A DNA stretch of 53,588 bases. Origin: Symbiodinium natans. Its lineage: Eukaryota; Sar; Dinophyceae; Suessiales; Symbiodiniaceae. Shown in pieces: positions 34,411-43,207 of the stretch. The stretch lies in assembly GCA_905221605.1 (NCBI GenBank), contig CAJNDS010000365.1, positions 102,501-156,088 of the forward strand, read 5' to 3'. Position 1 is the first letter of the stretch. Each line of letters begins with the position of its first letter. Under the pieces are notes generated by a model, which had not been told where the DNA came from, made no database searches, and was given only the letters and a program-made list of their open reading frames with translations. A program made the position numbers and the translations under genes.

Positions 34411-34867
34411 ACTTCGGCCTCGAGCCTCTGGCCCATCTCGATAGTCATATTGTTGTTCTTCGTTTCGGACTTGAGAAGCCCGGGAAGTTGCCGGCATACC
34501 CTGAGCCCTAAACCTCACACGTTAGACCCCCGACCCTGGGCCCTAAACTCTGAGCCCTGTATGCGCTTCAGTATGCGGGATCTGCCTATTAAGCCGCATT
34601 GTTGTCAAGCCCTATAAACGCTAAACCTGAAACCCTAAAACTCCGGGGTTGCGGTTTAGGGCTGCATTTGGCTTGTGGCTACCCTAAACTAAATCCTAAA
34701 TCCTAACACCTGCTCCTCAACCCACTGCAGCGGACTCAGCCCTATACCCAAAACCTTAAACCCTAAAGCCTAAACCCTCAACCCTGAACCCTAAACCCTA
34801 AGCCCTGAATCCTAAACCGTAACCCCTAAACCCCAACCCCGACGTAGTGGATCCCAACCTGGCGCAG
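34411..34867. other. spacer
   Basis: Decayed CCCTAAA units with unique fragments; nothing gene-like. Confidence 0.5.
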
Positions 34868-35060
34868 GTACACCTCCTTTTGCCGTGGCCTTGGCAAGGC
34901 CTTACCATTGGTTTTTGTGCGGCGGCTCGAAAGCCAGCCTAAGGCATATACACCCTAAACCTAAATACCCTCAATACCCTCAATACCCTAAATACCCTAA
35001 ATACCCTAAATACCCTAAATACCCTATGCACCCTATATACCCTATATACCCTATAAACCC
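34868..35060 (+). CDS. candidate exon running into variant telomeric array
   Basis: Acceptor aacctggcgcag, peptide TPPFAVALARPYHWFLCGGS. A donor is possible at 34911 (GTTTTTG); otherwise the frame continues into ccctaaata units (34960-35060) that read as KYP repeats, which is unlikely to be real coding. Confidence 0.35.
34960..35060. repeat. CCCTAAATA / CCCTATATA variant array
   Basis: Ten or so 9-10-mers. Reverse complement of the gggtttatata variant at 29294-29354. Confidence 0.9.
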
Positions 35061-35097
35061 TAAACCCTGATCCTCACCGATTTTGGGGGACCTGAAG

Positions 35098-35159
35098 ATG
35101 CAAGCTGTTGCAACCTTCAAGGACCGCACCAGCCTTTCATCGAATCTCATGCTTACAGG
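35098..35159 (+). CDS. candidate exon
   Basis: Acceptor gacctgaag, peptide MQAVATFKDRTSLSSNLMLT. The downstream boundary would be a GC donor. Weak. Confidence 0.28.
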
Positions 35160-35335
35160 CTGTTGCTACACTATAACCCTAAACGCTAGACCCTAGACCC
35201 TAAACCGTGAATGCGGGCCCACAGGCCAAACCCCCCCCCCCCCCCCCAACGCTGGAGCTTACGTTCTCTGCGTTTGGGTGTAGGCCTGTAAGCCCTGAAC
35301 CCTAAAACCGCAACCCCAACGACGCCACCCCCCAG

Positions 35336-36040
35336 GAGAATTCGACCCCAAGGCCCAGCACCTCAAAGCCACCGTTGGGGTTTAGGGTTTAGGGTTTAGG
35401 GTTTAGGGTTTAGGGTTTAGGGTTTCGGGTTTAGGGTTTAGGGTTTAGGGTGTAGGACTCAGGGTTTAGGGTTGAGGGTTTTGGTCAGAAAGCGCGAAAA
35501 CTTGGGATGTTCACCCTGGTGTAGTTAAAGTTGCTATCTGTGGTTTCTGTTCTATGGACACTCACAACCAGTGCGACAGGAACTGTTGCTAGAAACGGGA
35601 ATGGGCAGCGCCGAAAGCCCAAGACCCCCTCTGGTTTAGGGTTCCGATGCCACCTTCTGTTGTCGGAGTTGCCGTCGTTATGCAAATGCACCCTAAACCC
35701 TATACCCTGAACCCTCTACCCCCAACAAGGGACCCTTTGGCGAACCTCCTCAACCCCAAATCCACTCAACCCCCGGATGCCTCTGTAAACTCGTGCCAAA
35801 TCCCCGAACCGAAATAGACTAGAGCCCAAGAAGCCTAAAGCCTTAAGCCCTACACCCTAAACCCCAAACCCCAAACCCCAAACCCCAAACCCCAAACCCC
35901 AAAACCCAAACCCCAAACCCCAAACACCAACCCAACCCAAACCCTAAACCCCAACCCCTTTACCCCCCAAACGCCCTGTTTCCTCAAACCTGGGTTCAGG
36001 CCCAGCCGCCGCAGGCGAAGGCTGTCCCGGCTTACTACTC
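35336..36040 (+). CDS. two-exon gene segment
   Basis: Exons 35336-35379 (acceptor gccaccccccag, EFDPKAQHLKATVG, donor G|GTTTAGGG) and 36000-36040 (acceptor tgggttcag, AQPPQAKAVPAYY, donor GTAAGT, full consensus) are phase-compatible. The intron opens with a TTTAGGG array and closes with CCCCAAA/CCCTAAA repeats. Confidence 0.5.
35490..35860. other. intron interior
   Basis: Unique sequence inside the 35380-35999 intron, with no supported exon. Confidence 0.45.
35862..35925. repeat. CCCCAAA variant array
   Basis: About nine units, homogeneous. Confidence 0.93.
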
Positions 36041-36476
36041 GTAAGTGCCGGTGGCTCTTTTTGTTGGTGGGCGGAAGGGGGCGTTCCCTGAACCCTAAAC
36101 CCTAAACCCTAAACCCTACACCCTAAACCTTTAAGGATTTGGGGTTTGGGGCTTAGCGTTGGGAGTGGTTGTGCTGGTGGTGGCGGCGGCGGTGGTGGGT
36201 TTTCGGGTTTATGGTCATGTTGGGTGTATGGCTTGTAGGGGCTTATGGAGGCTTACAGTGGTTTCTGGAGTTTCATCGGGTCGGATGTCCGGCTTTGGGG
36301 CCTTCAGGGCGTCAGGCAGGGAAAACCCAACTCAAACCCCTCAAGCGCTAAAAAACACACAACGCCCCGAACCCCACCCTCAAATCATGAAACCCAAAAC
36401 CCTGAAACCCAAGAACGCCCTCCCGCCCCCTACACCCTAACCCTCAACCCTAAATCCCTAACCCTAAACCCTAAAC

Positions 36477-36535
36477 CGAAAAAACTGGACACGGCCCGGA
36501 CAACCGAAAAAACTGGAAACGGCCCGGACCTGGCC
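36477..36535. repeat. two copies of a 29-bp repeat
   Basis: ccgaaaaaactgga(c/a)acggcccgga twice in tandem, just before exon 36543. Confidence 0.85.
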
Positions 36536-36542
36536 TTGGGAG

Positions 36543-37549
36543 GCTGGTCTACGAAGTGTGCGCCGCGACGCCCTAGCCACCTACTGGATGAGTTGTTGAG
36601 GGTTTGGGGTTTGGGGTTTAGGGTTTAGGGTTAAGTTTAGGGTTTAGGGTTTAGGGCTAGGCTTCCTTAGCAGCTAGCTAGGGTTCATCATGCGGAATGA
36701 GATTTTGTCGTGGCTTTGGTTCTTTAGCGGCAGGTTATGGATTTTAAGGACTTCAGACGTGTGTAGGGTTTCGGGTTCAGGGTTTAGGGCTTAGGGTGTG
36801 GGGACATAAACGCCCGTCAATCCTCATTGATGTTCGTACGGGGCCGGGCGGGGGGCGGGGGGGGGGGGGGGGGGCGGCAATGCGTGAATTTCGGGGCGAA
36901 GACGCGAAGACGTCCACGGCGTCAACGACCTCCACAAACACCCGAAACCCCTGAATCCTAACTCCTACAGTAAACCCCAAACCCTGAGACCTTGAGCCCC
37001 TCTAAACCCGAAACCCGAAACCCTAAACTCTAAACCCTAAACCCTAAACCCTAAACCCTGAACCCCAGGGTGCAAACGTGGTCGAGTCTCAGGATGTTCT
37101 AGTCTTGTGCTGGGCTCAACCGAGGCTCCTCAAGGTTGGCGCTGAGACCTCGGCTACTAGAGGCGTGCTGGTTTAGGGTTCAGGGTTCAGGGTTTAGGGT
37201 TTAAGGTTTAGGGTTTAGGGTTTAGGGTTTAGGCTTCAGGGTTTAGGTTTTAGGGTTTAGGGTTTAGGCTTCAGGGTTTAGGGTTTAGGGTTTAGGGTTT
37301 AGGGTTTAGGGTTTAGGCTTCAGGGTTTACGGTTTAGGGTTTGGGGTTTAGGGTTTAGGCTTCAGGGTTTGGGGTTTAGGGTTTCGGTTTGGGGTTTAGG
37401 GTTTAGGGTTTAGGGTTCAGGGTTTAGGGTTTAGGGTTTAGGGTTTAGGGTGCAGGGTTTAGGGTTTGGGGTTTAGGGTTCAGGGTTTAGAGTTTAGGGT
37501 TTAGGGATAGATCGCAGAGGGCTTCGGAGTGCAGGGCCAGGACGTCTGG
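36543..37549 (+). CDS. four-exon gene segment
   Basis: Exons 36543-36601, 36734-36760, 37069-37170 and 37518-37549 join in phase 0. Samples are STKCAPRRPSHLLDELLR, VMDFKDFRR and GANVVESQDVLVLCWAQPRL. Acceptors are cttgggag, tttagcggcag, gaaccccag and gatcgcag. Donors are GTTTGGGG, GTGTAGGG, GTTTAGGG and GTGTGAGG. Exon 3 (34 codons) has the clean CCCTAAA-left, TTTAGGG-right structure. No family. Confidence 0.5.
36841..36875. repeat. poly-G tract
   Basis: G18-20 after gggcggggggcg. Confidence 0.9.
37171..37505. repeat. long TTTAGGG array with ttcaggg variants
   Basis: About 47 units, one of the longest blocks. It contains a locally repeated pattern of ggcttcagggttt every 50-60 nt. Starts at the donor of exon 37069-37170. 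Confidence 0.93.
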
Positions 37550-37699
37550 GTGTGAGGGTCTTGGGGGCTCTGGGATTTGGGGTTTGTGGGGTTTGCAGGG
37601 CGGGCAAAGTTTTGCAGGGCTTGCAGTTTAGGGTTTAGGGTTTAGGGTTTAGGGTTCAGGGTTTAGGGTTAGGGTCTAGGGTTAAGGGTTAAGGGGCTA

Positions 37700-38028
37700 A
37701 GTCGAGAGATACGGGGCTAAATAACTACAGTTATCTACTGTTAGGTACCACAGGGGCAACGACCTCAGTTCAGGGCTTAAGGCCAGGGGCATAGTGGGTC
37801 TACAAGAGGGGCGGAATAATTACGAATAGAATTCCCTCATGGCCCCTTTCTCCTTAACCTACCGTAACCTCCAAAACCCTCTTCTATGAGGCCTTTGTAT
37901 TATGGCAAGCTGTAGCACAAATGTCCCAGAAGTTTCTGGCAGTGCCTGTCTGTCGGTCTCCCATCACCACTGCCATTCATCTTGCCTACCTCTTTGAGCA
38001 GGTTTCGGGACCTCAGGAGTTGATTTAG
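37700..38028 (+). CDS. candidate exon within unique sequence
   Basis: From about 37859 a frame is open for 56 codons to TAG 38026. It contains YEAFVLWQAVAQMSQKFLAV and CRSPITTAIHLAYLFEQVSG. No convincing acceptor is fixed (ctatgag, ttggcaag or gtcccag are possible). A GT at 38019 before gattTAGGG is the likely donor. Low GC relative to neighbouring exons. Confidence 0.4.
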
Positions 38029-38225
38029 GGTTTAGGGTTTGGGGTTTGGGGTTCAGGGTTTAGGGGTTTAGGGGTTCAGGGTTTAGGGTTTGGGGTTTGG
38101 GGTTCAGGGTTTAGGGGTTTAGGGGTTCAGGGTTTAGGGTTTAGGGTTTAGGGTTTAGGGTTTAGGGGTTTAGGGGTTCAGGGTTTAGGGTTTAGGGTTT
38201 AGGGTTTAGAGGTGCTGCTTCGCAG

Positions 38226-38295
38226 CTGTCGCAGGCCGAGATGTCGAAATCCCCTCAATGTATGCTGCTTGGACGCTGCGCCAGCTTCAGCAACG
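38226..38295 (+). CDS. candidate exon
   Basis: Acceptor ctgcttcgcag, donor CG|GTTTTTG. Frame VAGRDVEIPSMYAAWTLRQL continues QQ. Preceded and followed by TTTAGGG-orientation arrays, so it does not follow the usual polarity. Confidence 0.42.
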
Positions 38296-38599
38296 GTTTT
38301 TGATGTTTTTGTTGGGGTTTGAGGTTCAGGGTTTAAGGTTTCGGGTTTAGGGTTTAGGGTTGAGGGTTGGGGGTTTAGGGTTTAGGGTTTAGGGTTTTTA
38401 GGGTTTAGGGTTTGTAGTGCCCCCTGGATGAGCACTTGCCTGAGCTACCCTTTCGAGTGGGGCGAGTAGCGATACAGGCTGTATTCACCCTAAACCCCAG
38501 ACCCTAAACCCTAAACCTCTAAACCTGTGTTTTGGGCTCTTGGTGTCCTCACTTGCGGCCGACACACCCACCTAAACCGAAGGCCCCAGAGTGTCGCAA

Positions 38600-38780
38600 G
38601 GCCCCCAAACCCAAAGTCCAACAGTCACCCCACACTTGTAAAGCCCAAAACTCTTCAAACCCTCCCCCTACCCCACCCCGCCCCCCCTACTCCCCCACCC
38701 CCTCCCCCCCTAACTACCCCCCCCACCTACCCCCTATACACCCCCACCCTCTACCCAACCCCCAACCCCCCCAACCCGAA
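38600..38780. repeat. C-rich low-complexity stretch
   Basis: Long runs of cccccacccc and ctaccccc. Pro-rich open frames here (38527-38868) are composition artefacts. Confidence 0.8.
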
Positions 38781-38781
38781 G

Positions 38782-40074
38782 CGTGAGGAGATGTTGCCCG
38801 ACCCTGATTTCAGGGGGCCGCGCCTCCCACAGCAAGCGCTTGGGCGGCACCAGTTCTTTGAGGTTTAGGATGCCCAGCAGTGCCCTCCTCACTTTCTTTT
38901 CGGGGGCGTTTTAGGTTCCCCTTCTAAGCCCCTAGAAGCAAAATTGAGAACCTGCTTGAGTCCTAGGTGACCGGTCAACCTGTGAGGCCACAACCACAAG
39001 CAGACAGGGTTTAGGGCTTAGGGCTTAAAGCTTGGGTTTAGGGTTTAGGGTTAAACCCTAAACCCTAAACCCTAAACCCTAAACCCTAAACCAACAGGCC
39101 AACCTTTCTACTCCTAGGTTACTCTGGGGGTTAGATTGTCGGGCTTGTTGAAGGTTTTTGGACTTGGGGTCCGCCCTGCCAGTTCTTGAGGAGGGGCCCC
39201 GCTACATATGCTTCAGGGGCGATATTGGGGGGGGGGGGGGGCCTTCTTCTCCTAACCCGACACCCTAAACCATAAACGTTAAACCTAGTGCCCTACAAAG
39301 AATCCGGCCTTTAGGGATAGAGGGCTTGAAGTCCCTAAACCTTAAACCTCAGTCCCAAACTCGGCCCCCCAAAACCCTAAACCCTAAACCCTGAACCCTG
39401 AACCCTGAACCCTAAAACCCCCAAACCCCAAACCCTGAGGTTGCATGCGCAGCAGCAGTCCCTCAGCTGCTCAAGAATCGTTGGGGGAGAGGATGGCTTT
39501 CTAGGACTCCGGCTTTCTGCTTTCAGTTTGAGGGGGGGGGTAGAGTTGAGGGTTTAGGGTTGAGGGTTGAAGGGTTGAGGGTTTTCAGGGTTTAGGCTTC
39601 AGGGTTTAGGGTTTCGGGCTCAGGGGCTGAAGGTTTTCAGGGTTGAGGGTTTGTGGGGGTGATAGTATATTGCTGTTAGTGTAGTGTCAGTAGGTTGTTG
39701 CCGCGCAGGTGTGCTCCCCAAGCCCATCCAGCCCCCATCTCCTCCCTTTTTCAGGTTTCCACCGCTTGAAGGCTTTATGGCTTGGGGCGTTTAGGGTATT
39801 GAGGGTTTGCGGGGATCTAGGGTTTCCACTCGTGATTCATCTTGCTTGGGATGTGGGGGCTTCTCCTTCGTCATCTCCTGTTCAGTTTTTTTTTTCAGTA
39901 TGAAAGGCTGGGGGGGTTGGGACCACCTCAGTAGCCCCCACCCTGCCACCCAACAGTTTTTCGGGACAACTCGGAAACCTTGAGCCCCAAATTCATATGA
40001 GGCAAGATGCCCTTGGCATAGGACCTTAGGAGACGCCTTGAGAGCCTGGCCCACAACCTGCAGGCTTTATGTAG
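38782..40074 (+). CDS. five-exon gene segment, stop TAG
   Basis: Exons 38782-38862, 39453-39525, 39755-39788, 39899-39930 and 40064-40074 are phase-compatible. Samples are REEMLPDPDFRGPRLPQQAL, CSRIVGGEDGFLGLRL, FHRLKALWLG and MKGWGGWDHL. Acceptors include ctcccttttttcag-type signals (catctcctccctttttcag, tttttttttcag), the best polypyrimidine tracts in the window. RIVGGEDG resembles an S1 peptidase activation site, but the following residues do not fit and I do not assign the family. Confidence 0.4.
39039..39100. repeat. head-to-head telomeric junction
   Basis: TTTAGGG units turn directly into CCCTAAA units at ggtttagggttaaaccctaa, a near-perfect palindrome. Confidence 0.9.
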
Positions 40075-40216
40075 CCTGTGAAGTCGGCCAGGGCTGAGAG
40101 AGGTCTGGGTCTACCCCCCCCCCCCCCCCACCACACTGCCCTTACGGACCTCGACTTTGCTTGGGGAGATGCTGCCCTAGACCCCTAAACACCTGCAAAA
40201 CAACCTTCTGCCTCAG

Positions 40217-40227
40217 GTTATGGAAGG
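40217..40227 (+). CDS. candidate 11-nt micro-exon
   Basis: ccttctgcctcag, then gttatggaagg, then GTTTAGGG array. Both splice signals are strong, but nothing else supports it. Confidence 0.25.
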
Positions 40228-40315
40228 GTTTAGGGTTTAGGGTTTAGGGTTTAGGGTTTAGGGTTTAGGGTTTAGGGTTTAGGGTTTAGGATTAGGGTTT
40301 AGGGTTTAGGGTTTA
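40228..40315. repeat. TTTAGGG array, about 12 copies
   Basis: Near-perfect, with one ggatta interruption. Confidence 0.95.
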
Positions 40316-40339
40316 GCGCCTGTTTTTTTCCTCCCGGAG

Positions 40340-40624
40340 GCCTCCGTGGCACCTTCGAAGGGAACGGAGATCCAGGCGAATTCGGGCCAACCCTCAACCC
40401 TCAACCCTCAACCCGAAGGTTGCAAGGGTAGATAACAAGCAGCCTAGATCCCTAGCGCCCTCAATGCTCGAAACAGCGGTGCGAAGGGAACGAAGATGTA
40501 AGGGAAGCCCCTAGACCCCCCCCCTGAGCCCTAAAAGCTGGACTTTCATGCGTCCTTGGACACCTAGCAGCTGAACGCCTTAAACCCTAAGCTTTGAAGA
40601 TCCTAAAACTTTGGACTCCTTCTT
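40340..40624. other. unique segment with an open frame
   Basis: After ctcccggag a frame reads ASVAPSKGTEIQANSGQPST and on to TAA. cgaagggaacg(g/a)agat occurs twice (about 40367 and 40483). No donor is clear, so I leave it unassigned. Confidence 0.3.
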
Positions 40625-40796
40625 CCCTAAACCCTAAACCCTAAACCCTAAACCCTGAACCCTGAACCCTGAACCCAACCCTAAACCCTAAACCCTAAAC
40701 CCTAAACCCTAAACCCTAAACCCTAAACCCTAAACCCTAAACCCTAAACCCTAAACCCTAAACCCTAAACCCTAAACCCTAAACCCTAAACCCTAA
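40625..40796. repeat. CCCTAAA array, about 24 copies
   Basis: Near-perfect apart from three ccctgaa units, one gap near 40677 and a terminal ccctaag. Confidence 0.96.
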
Positions 40797-40840
40797 GCAG
40801 CCCAGAAATCCCAGTCAGAACCCCTTCTTCGCACAACGAG

Positions 40841-41403
40841 GCGTGCTGGCTACTCCCCTCGCGCTTGTCGAGTCCCGGTCTCTTCTCTCCATGTACAGCG
40901 CTGTAAAGTTAACTAGGTAGGCCCTTGGGTTTAGGGTTTAGGGTTTAGGGTTTAGGGTTTAGGGTTTAGGGTTTAGGGTTTAGGGTTTAGGGTTTAGGGT
41001 TTAGGGGGTTTCAGAGGATCATATTTAGGAGCATCTTTCAGAGGGCTCCAAGGGCCATCCTAGTTAAAAAAAAGTCGGACCAATGTGTACAGATGTGCGA
41101 GGCCACTTTAAAAGCTTGGTAGCCCTTGCGGTACCCCTTTTTTCCCTTTTGTTTTTGGTTCAAAGGGCCCCTTTTAAAAGCCAACCCGAAAAAGAGGGCG
41201 CCCTTTTTTTTATGAATATGGTTACTGGGCTACCAAGAAACAGAAAGGTTTTGAAGTAACTCTGTCAAAGTTGCAGCGTGCGCCGGCAGAAATCGCCGGC
41301 GCAGCAAGTCGCTTGTGAGCCAGGGACCGAGGCTCCCGGTTTTTTTCGAAAGAGCGCGGAGCTCGCAGCTCGTTTAACTCCGGCAAGGCTGGCCCTTTTT
41401 TAA
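40841..41403 (+). CDS. two-exon gene 3' end, stop TAA
   Basis: Exon 40841-40916 (acceptor gcacaacgag, VLATPLALVESRSLLSMYSA, donor AG|GTAGGC) and exon 41277-41403 (acceptor aaagttgcag, VRRQKSPAQQVACEPGTEAP then GFFRKSAELAARLTPARLAL, stop TAA) join in frame through a new Ser codon. The intron contains a TTTAGGG array (40928-41007), a dispersed repeat (41009-41062) and a complete TGGTAGCCC element (41115-41237). The second exon is also open on the minus strand. Confidence 0.52.
41115..41237 (+). mobile_element. TGGTAGCCC-family element, intact 123-bp copy
   Basis: Perfect 11-bp TIRs CTTGGTAGCCC / GGGCTACCAAG. The interior has a polypyrimidine left half, a second inverted pair around aaagggccccttt, and atatggttact before the right TIR. 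GT and AG are inside the TIRs. Other copies are at 22417, 29986 (left-truncated) and 32876. Confidence 0.8.
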
Positions 41404-41486
41404 GGGGCCTGAGGCACAAGAAGGTAGGGGTTGATAGGGTTTAGGGTTTAGGGTTTAAGGTTTAGGGTTTAGGGTTTAGGGATCAG

Positions 41487-41672
41487 GCCGTTGGGAGATA
41501 CTTCCGGCTGCGGTGGAGTCGCCCTTTGCCGTTCCAACTGGAGGTCTCTCGCCTCTTTGGGGAGGAGAGAGTCCCCGTTGGCCCGAGCCTTCTGCAAGAC
41601 TGCAAAAGGCCAATTCAGGGATACACAGGGACCCCAAATTCTGCAAACCCTGGGCCACCCGACCACCACTGA
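41487..41672 (+). CDS. candidate exon, 61 codons then TGA
   Basis: Follows a TTTAGGG array and gggatcag. Contains AVGRYFRLRWSRPLPFQLEV and SRLFGEERVPVGPSLLQDCK, stop TGA 41670. Two other frames, including one from ATG 41513, and the minus strand are also open, so the frame is uncertain. Confidence 0.38.
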   Translation, partial: AVGRYFRLRWSRPLPFQLEVSRLFGEERVPVGPSLLQDCKRPIQGYTGTPNSANPGPPDHH

Positions 41673-41753
41673 AGGCTAAGAGCTTCCGGATTTTCATGAA
41701 GCCCCTAAACCCTCTACCCTAAACCCTAAACCCTAAACCCTAGACCTCCCGAG

Positions 41754-41886
41754 TCGACTGGTGGGTGGCTCGGGTCTCTGCGATTTGGTCGCAATCGTGG
41801 AGGGCAAAGACGACATGCAGGTCCAGCAAAAGGCATGCAGATGCTCGTGCTTTTGCGACGGCTTACTTTTCTGCATTCAGCTCTAG
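41754..41886 (+). CDS. candidate exon
   Basis: Acceptor gacctcccgag after CCCTAAA. Contains LVGGSGLCDLVAIVEGKDDM then QVQQKACRCSCFCDGLLFCI and TAG 41884. A donor at 41821 (GTCCAG) is possible. A second frame (ARVSAIWSQSWRAK...) is also open. Confidence 0.4.
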
Positions 41887-41949
41887 AGAAGGTTGCCCTA
41901 CCCCTCTTCTCCAAACCCCAACCCCGAACCCTAAAACCCAATTCTAAAC

Positions 41950-42480
41950 CCCTAAACCCTAAACCAGATGCCTCAAACCCTAAGCCCCCTAAACGCCAAG
42001 GCCTCAGACACCCCCCCTCCTCCGGTTGCACCCAAAGTTGGCTCAAGCGTTTGCTCGGCCATCGGTATGCAGGAGGCGGGGGTTTACATGTAGGGTCTTA
42101 GAGTTTAGGGTTTAGAGGGAACTTTTGTACAGGGTTTCGAGGGGTTTATAGGGTTTGTAGAGTTTGTTAACCCCTAAACCCTAAAGGTTTTTGGGCTTTA
42201 CAGGGGGTTCAGAGGGTCCATATTGAGCTTAGGGGGCTTATGTTATTGGGCTTGTGGGTTCAAAGGGGACTTATGGGGTGTATGGGGTTTGTGTGCTTTC
42301 TGGGTTTTAGTAGGATGGGGTTTAGGGTTCGCGTATCCTAATCGGCACCCCAAAATAGAGGCCCTGATCAAGAGAACCGCACCAACCCCCGCCCACCTCC
42401 CCCTATATAAACCCTAAACCCTAACCCTGAACCCTAAACCCTAATTCCTAAACCCTAAACCCTAAACCCTAAACCCTAAA
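41950..42480. other. spacer with telomeric variants
   Basis: Mixed orientation fragments, including ggggtttatagggtttgtag and a TATATAAA at 42404 that is part of a ccctatataaaccc variant unit. No supported exon. Confidence 0.45.
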
Positions 42481-42494
42481 CCCTAAACCTCGAG

Positions 42495-42814
42495 GAGGTC
42501 TTGGACCGTGCAAGAACCTCAAACTTATGCTGACTGTCATTGGTCTAAAGATCTCTAGGTGACCTACAACAAACCAAGGCCTACCCGAAGCTCAACGGCT
42601 GAGGTCTTCGAGGGATTGTCATCTTCCTGGTTCAGTTTAGGGCTTAGGGTTTAGGGTTTAGGGTTTTCGGTTTAGGGTTTTGGGTTTTGGGTTTTGGGTG
42701 CAGGGTTTAGGGTTTAGTAGGTCCGGAAGGCAAACTCATGTTGGCTCATGGTACCGGTGCCCCCACACGGGACCCAAGACCCCATATACCCTCGCAATGA
42801 AACCCAACAGCTAA
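42495..42814 (+). CDS. candidate exons
   Basis: Either 42495-42558 (acceptor aaacctcgag, GLGPCKNLKLMLTVIGLKIS, donor GTGACC) or 42559-42629 (acceptor gatctctag, VTYNKPRPTRSSTAEVFEGL, donor TG|GTTCAG) is an exon. They share the ag|gt at 42557-42560 and exclude each other. The second could splice to 42811, where a TAA follows at once. Confidence 0.38.
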
Positions 42815-42875
42815 TGAGGGTTTAGGGTTTAGGGTTTAGGGTGTAGGGTTTAGGGTTTAGGGTTTAACATTTCAG

Positions 42876-42968
42876 CCCTTCGACGTGCATGTTGTGGATC
42901 CGTTCCAGGCACTGGCGTGGGCCTCGCTGCAGCTGGAAGGACCAGCCGATCTAGACCCTCAACCCTAA
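42876..42968 (+). CDS. candidate terminal exon, stop from telomeric repeat
   Basis: Acceptor acatttcag after a TTTAGGG array. PFDVHVVDPFQALAWASLQL then EGPADLDPQP, with the stop TAA formed by the first CCCTAAA-like unit (caaccctaa). Strongly protein-like. Confidence 0.5.
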   Translation, partial: PFDVHVVDPFQALAWASLQLEGPADLDPQP

Positions 42969-43022
42969 ACCCGAAATCCTAAACCCTAAACTCCCTCTCC
43001 GTTGGTTCCAACCTTTTTTCAG

Positions 43023-43060
43023 CTAAGTTCTCCTTGGTGCTGCACGCTGCTGAGCCCTAA
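43023..43060 (+). CDS. short candidate exon, stop from telomeric-like ccctaa
   Basis: Excellent acceptor ccaaccttttttcag; KFSLVLHAAEP then TAA within gagccctaaa. Confidence 0.3.
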
Positions 43061-43139
43061 AGGACCCAAAGCTCTCAACCTCTAAACCCTCAACCCCAAA
43101 CCCTGAATCCCTGGCACTCTGAAACCCCCAAATTCTGAG

Positions 43140-43205
43140 CTAAACCCTAACCCTAAACCCTAAACCCTAAACCCTAAACCCTAAACCCTAAACCCTAAAC
43201 CCTAC
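43140..43205. repeat. CCCTAAA array
   Basis: Ends at ccctacag, the acceptor of exon 43208. Confidence 0.95.
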
Positions 43206-43207
43206 AG

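Noticed and set aside
38527-38868. Pro-rich protein over the whole C-rich stretch
   Set aside because: Low-complexity C run; only the last 81 nt (38782-38862) have exon-like boundaries.
39453-39525. S1 peptidase activation site (RIVGGEDG)
   Set aside because: Downstream residues do not fit the S1 N-terminus (no PWQ-like segment), and the joined exons show no other protease motif.
42400-42410. TATA box in cctatataaacc
   Set aside because: It is part of a variant telomeric unit, and dinoflagellates generally lack canonical TATA boxes.
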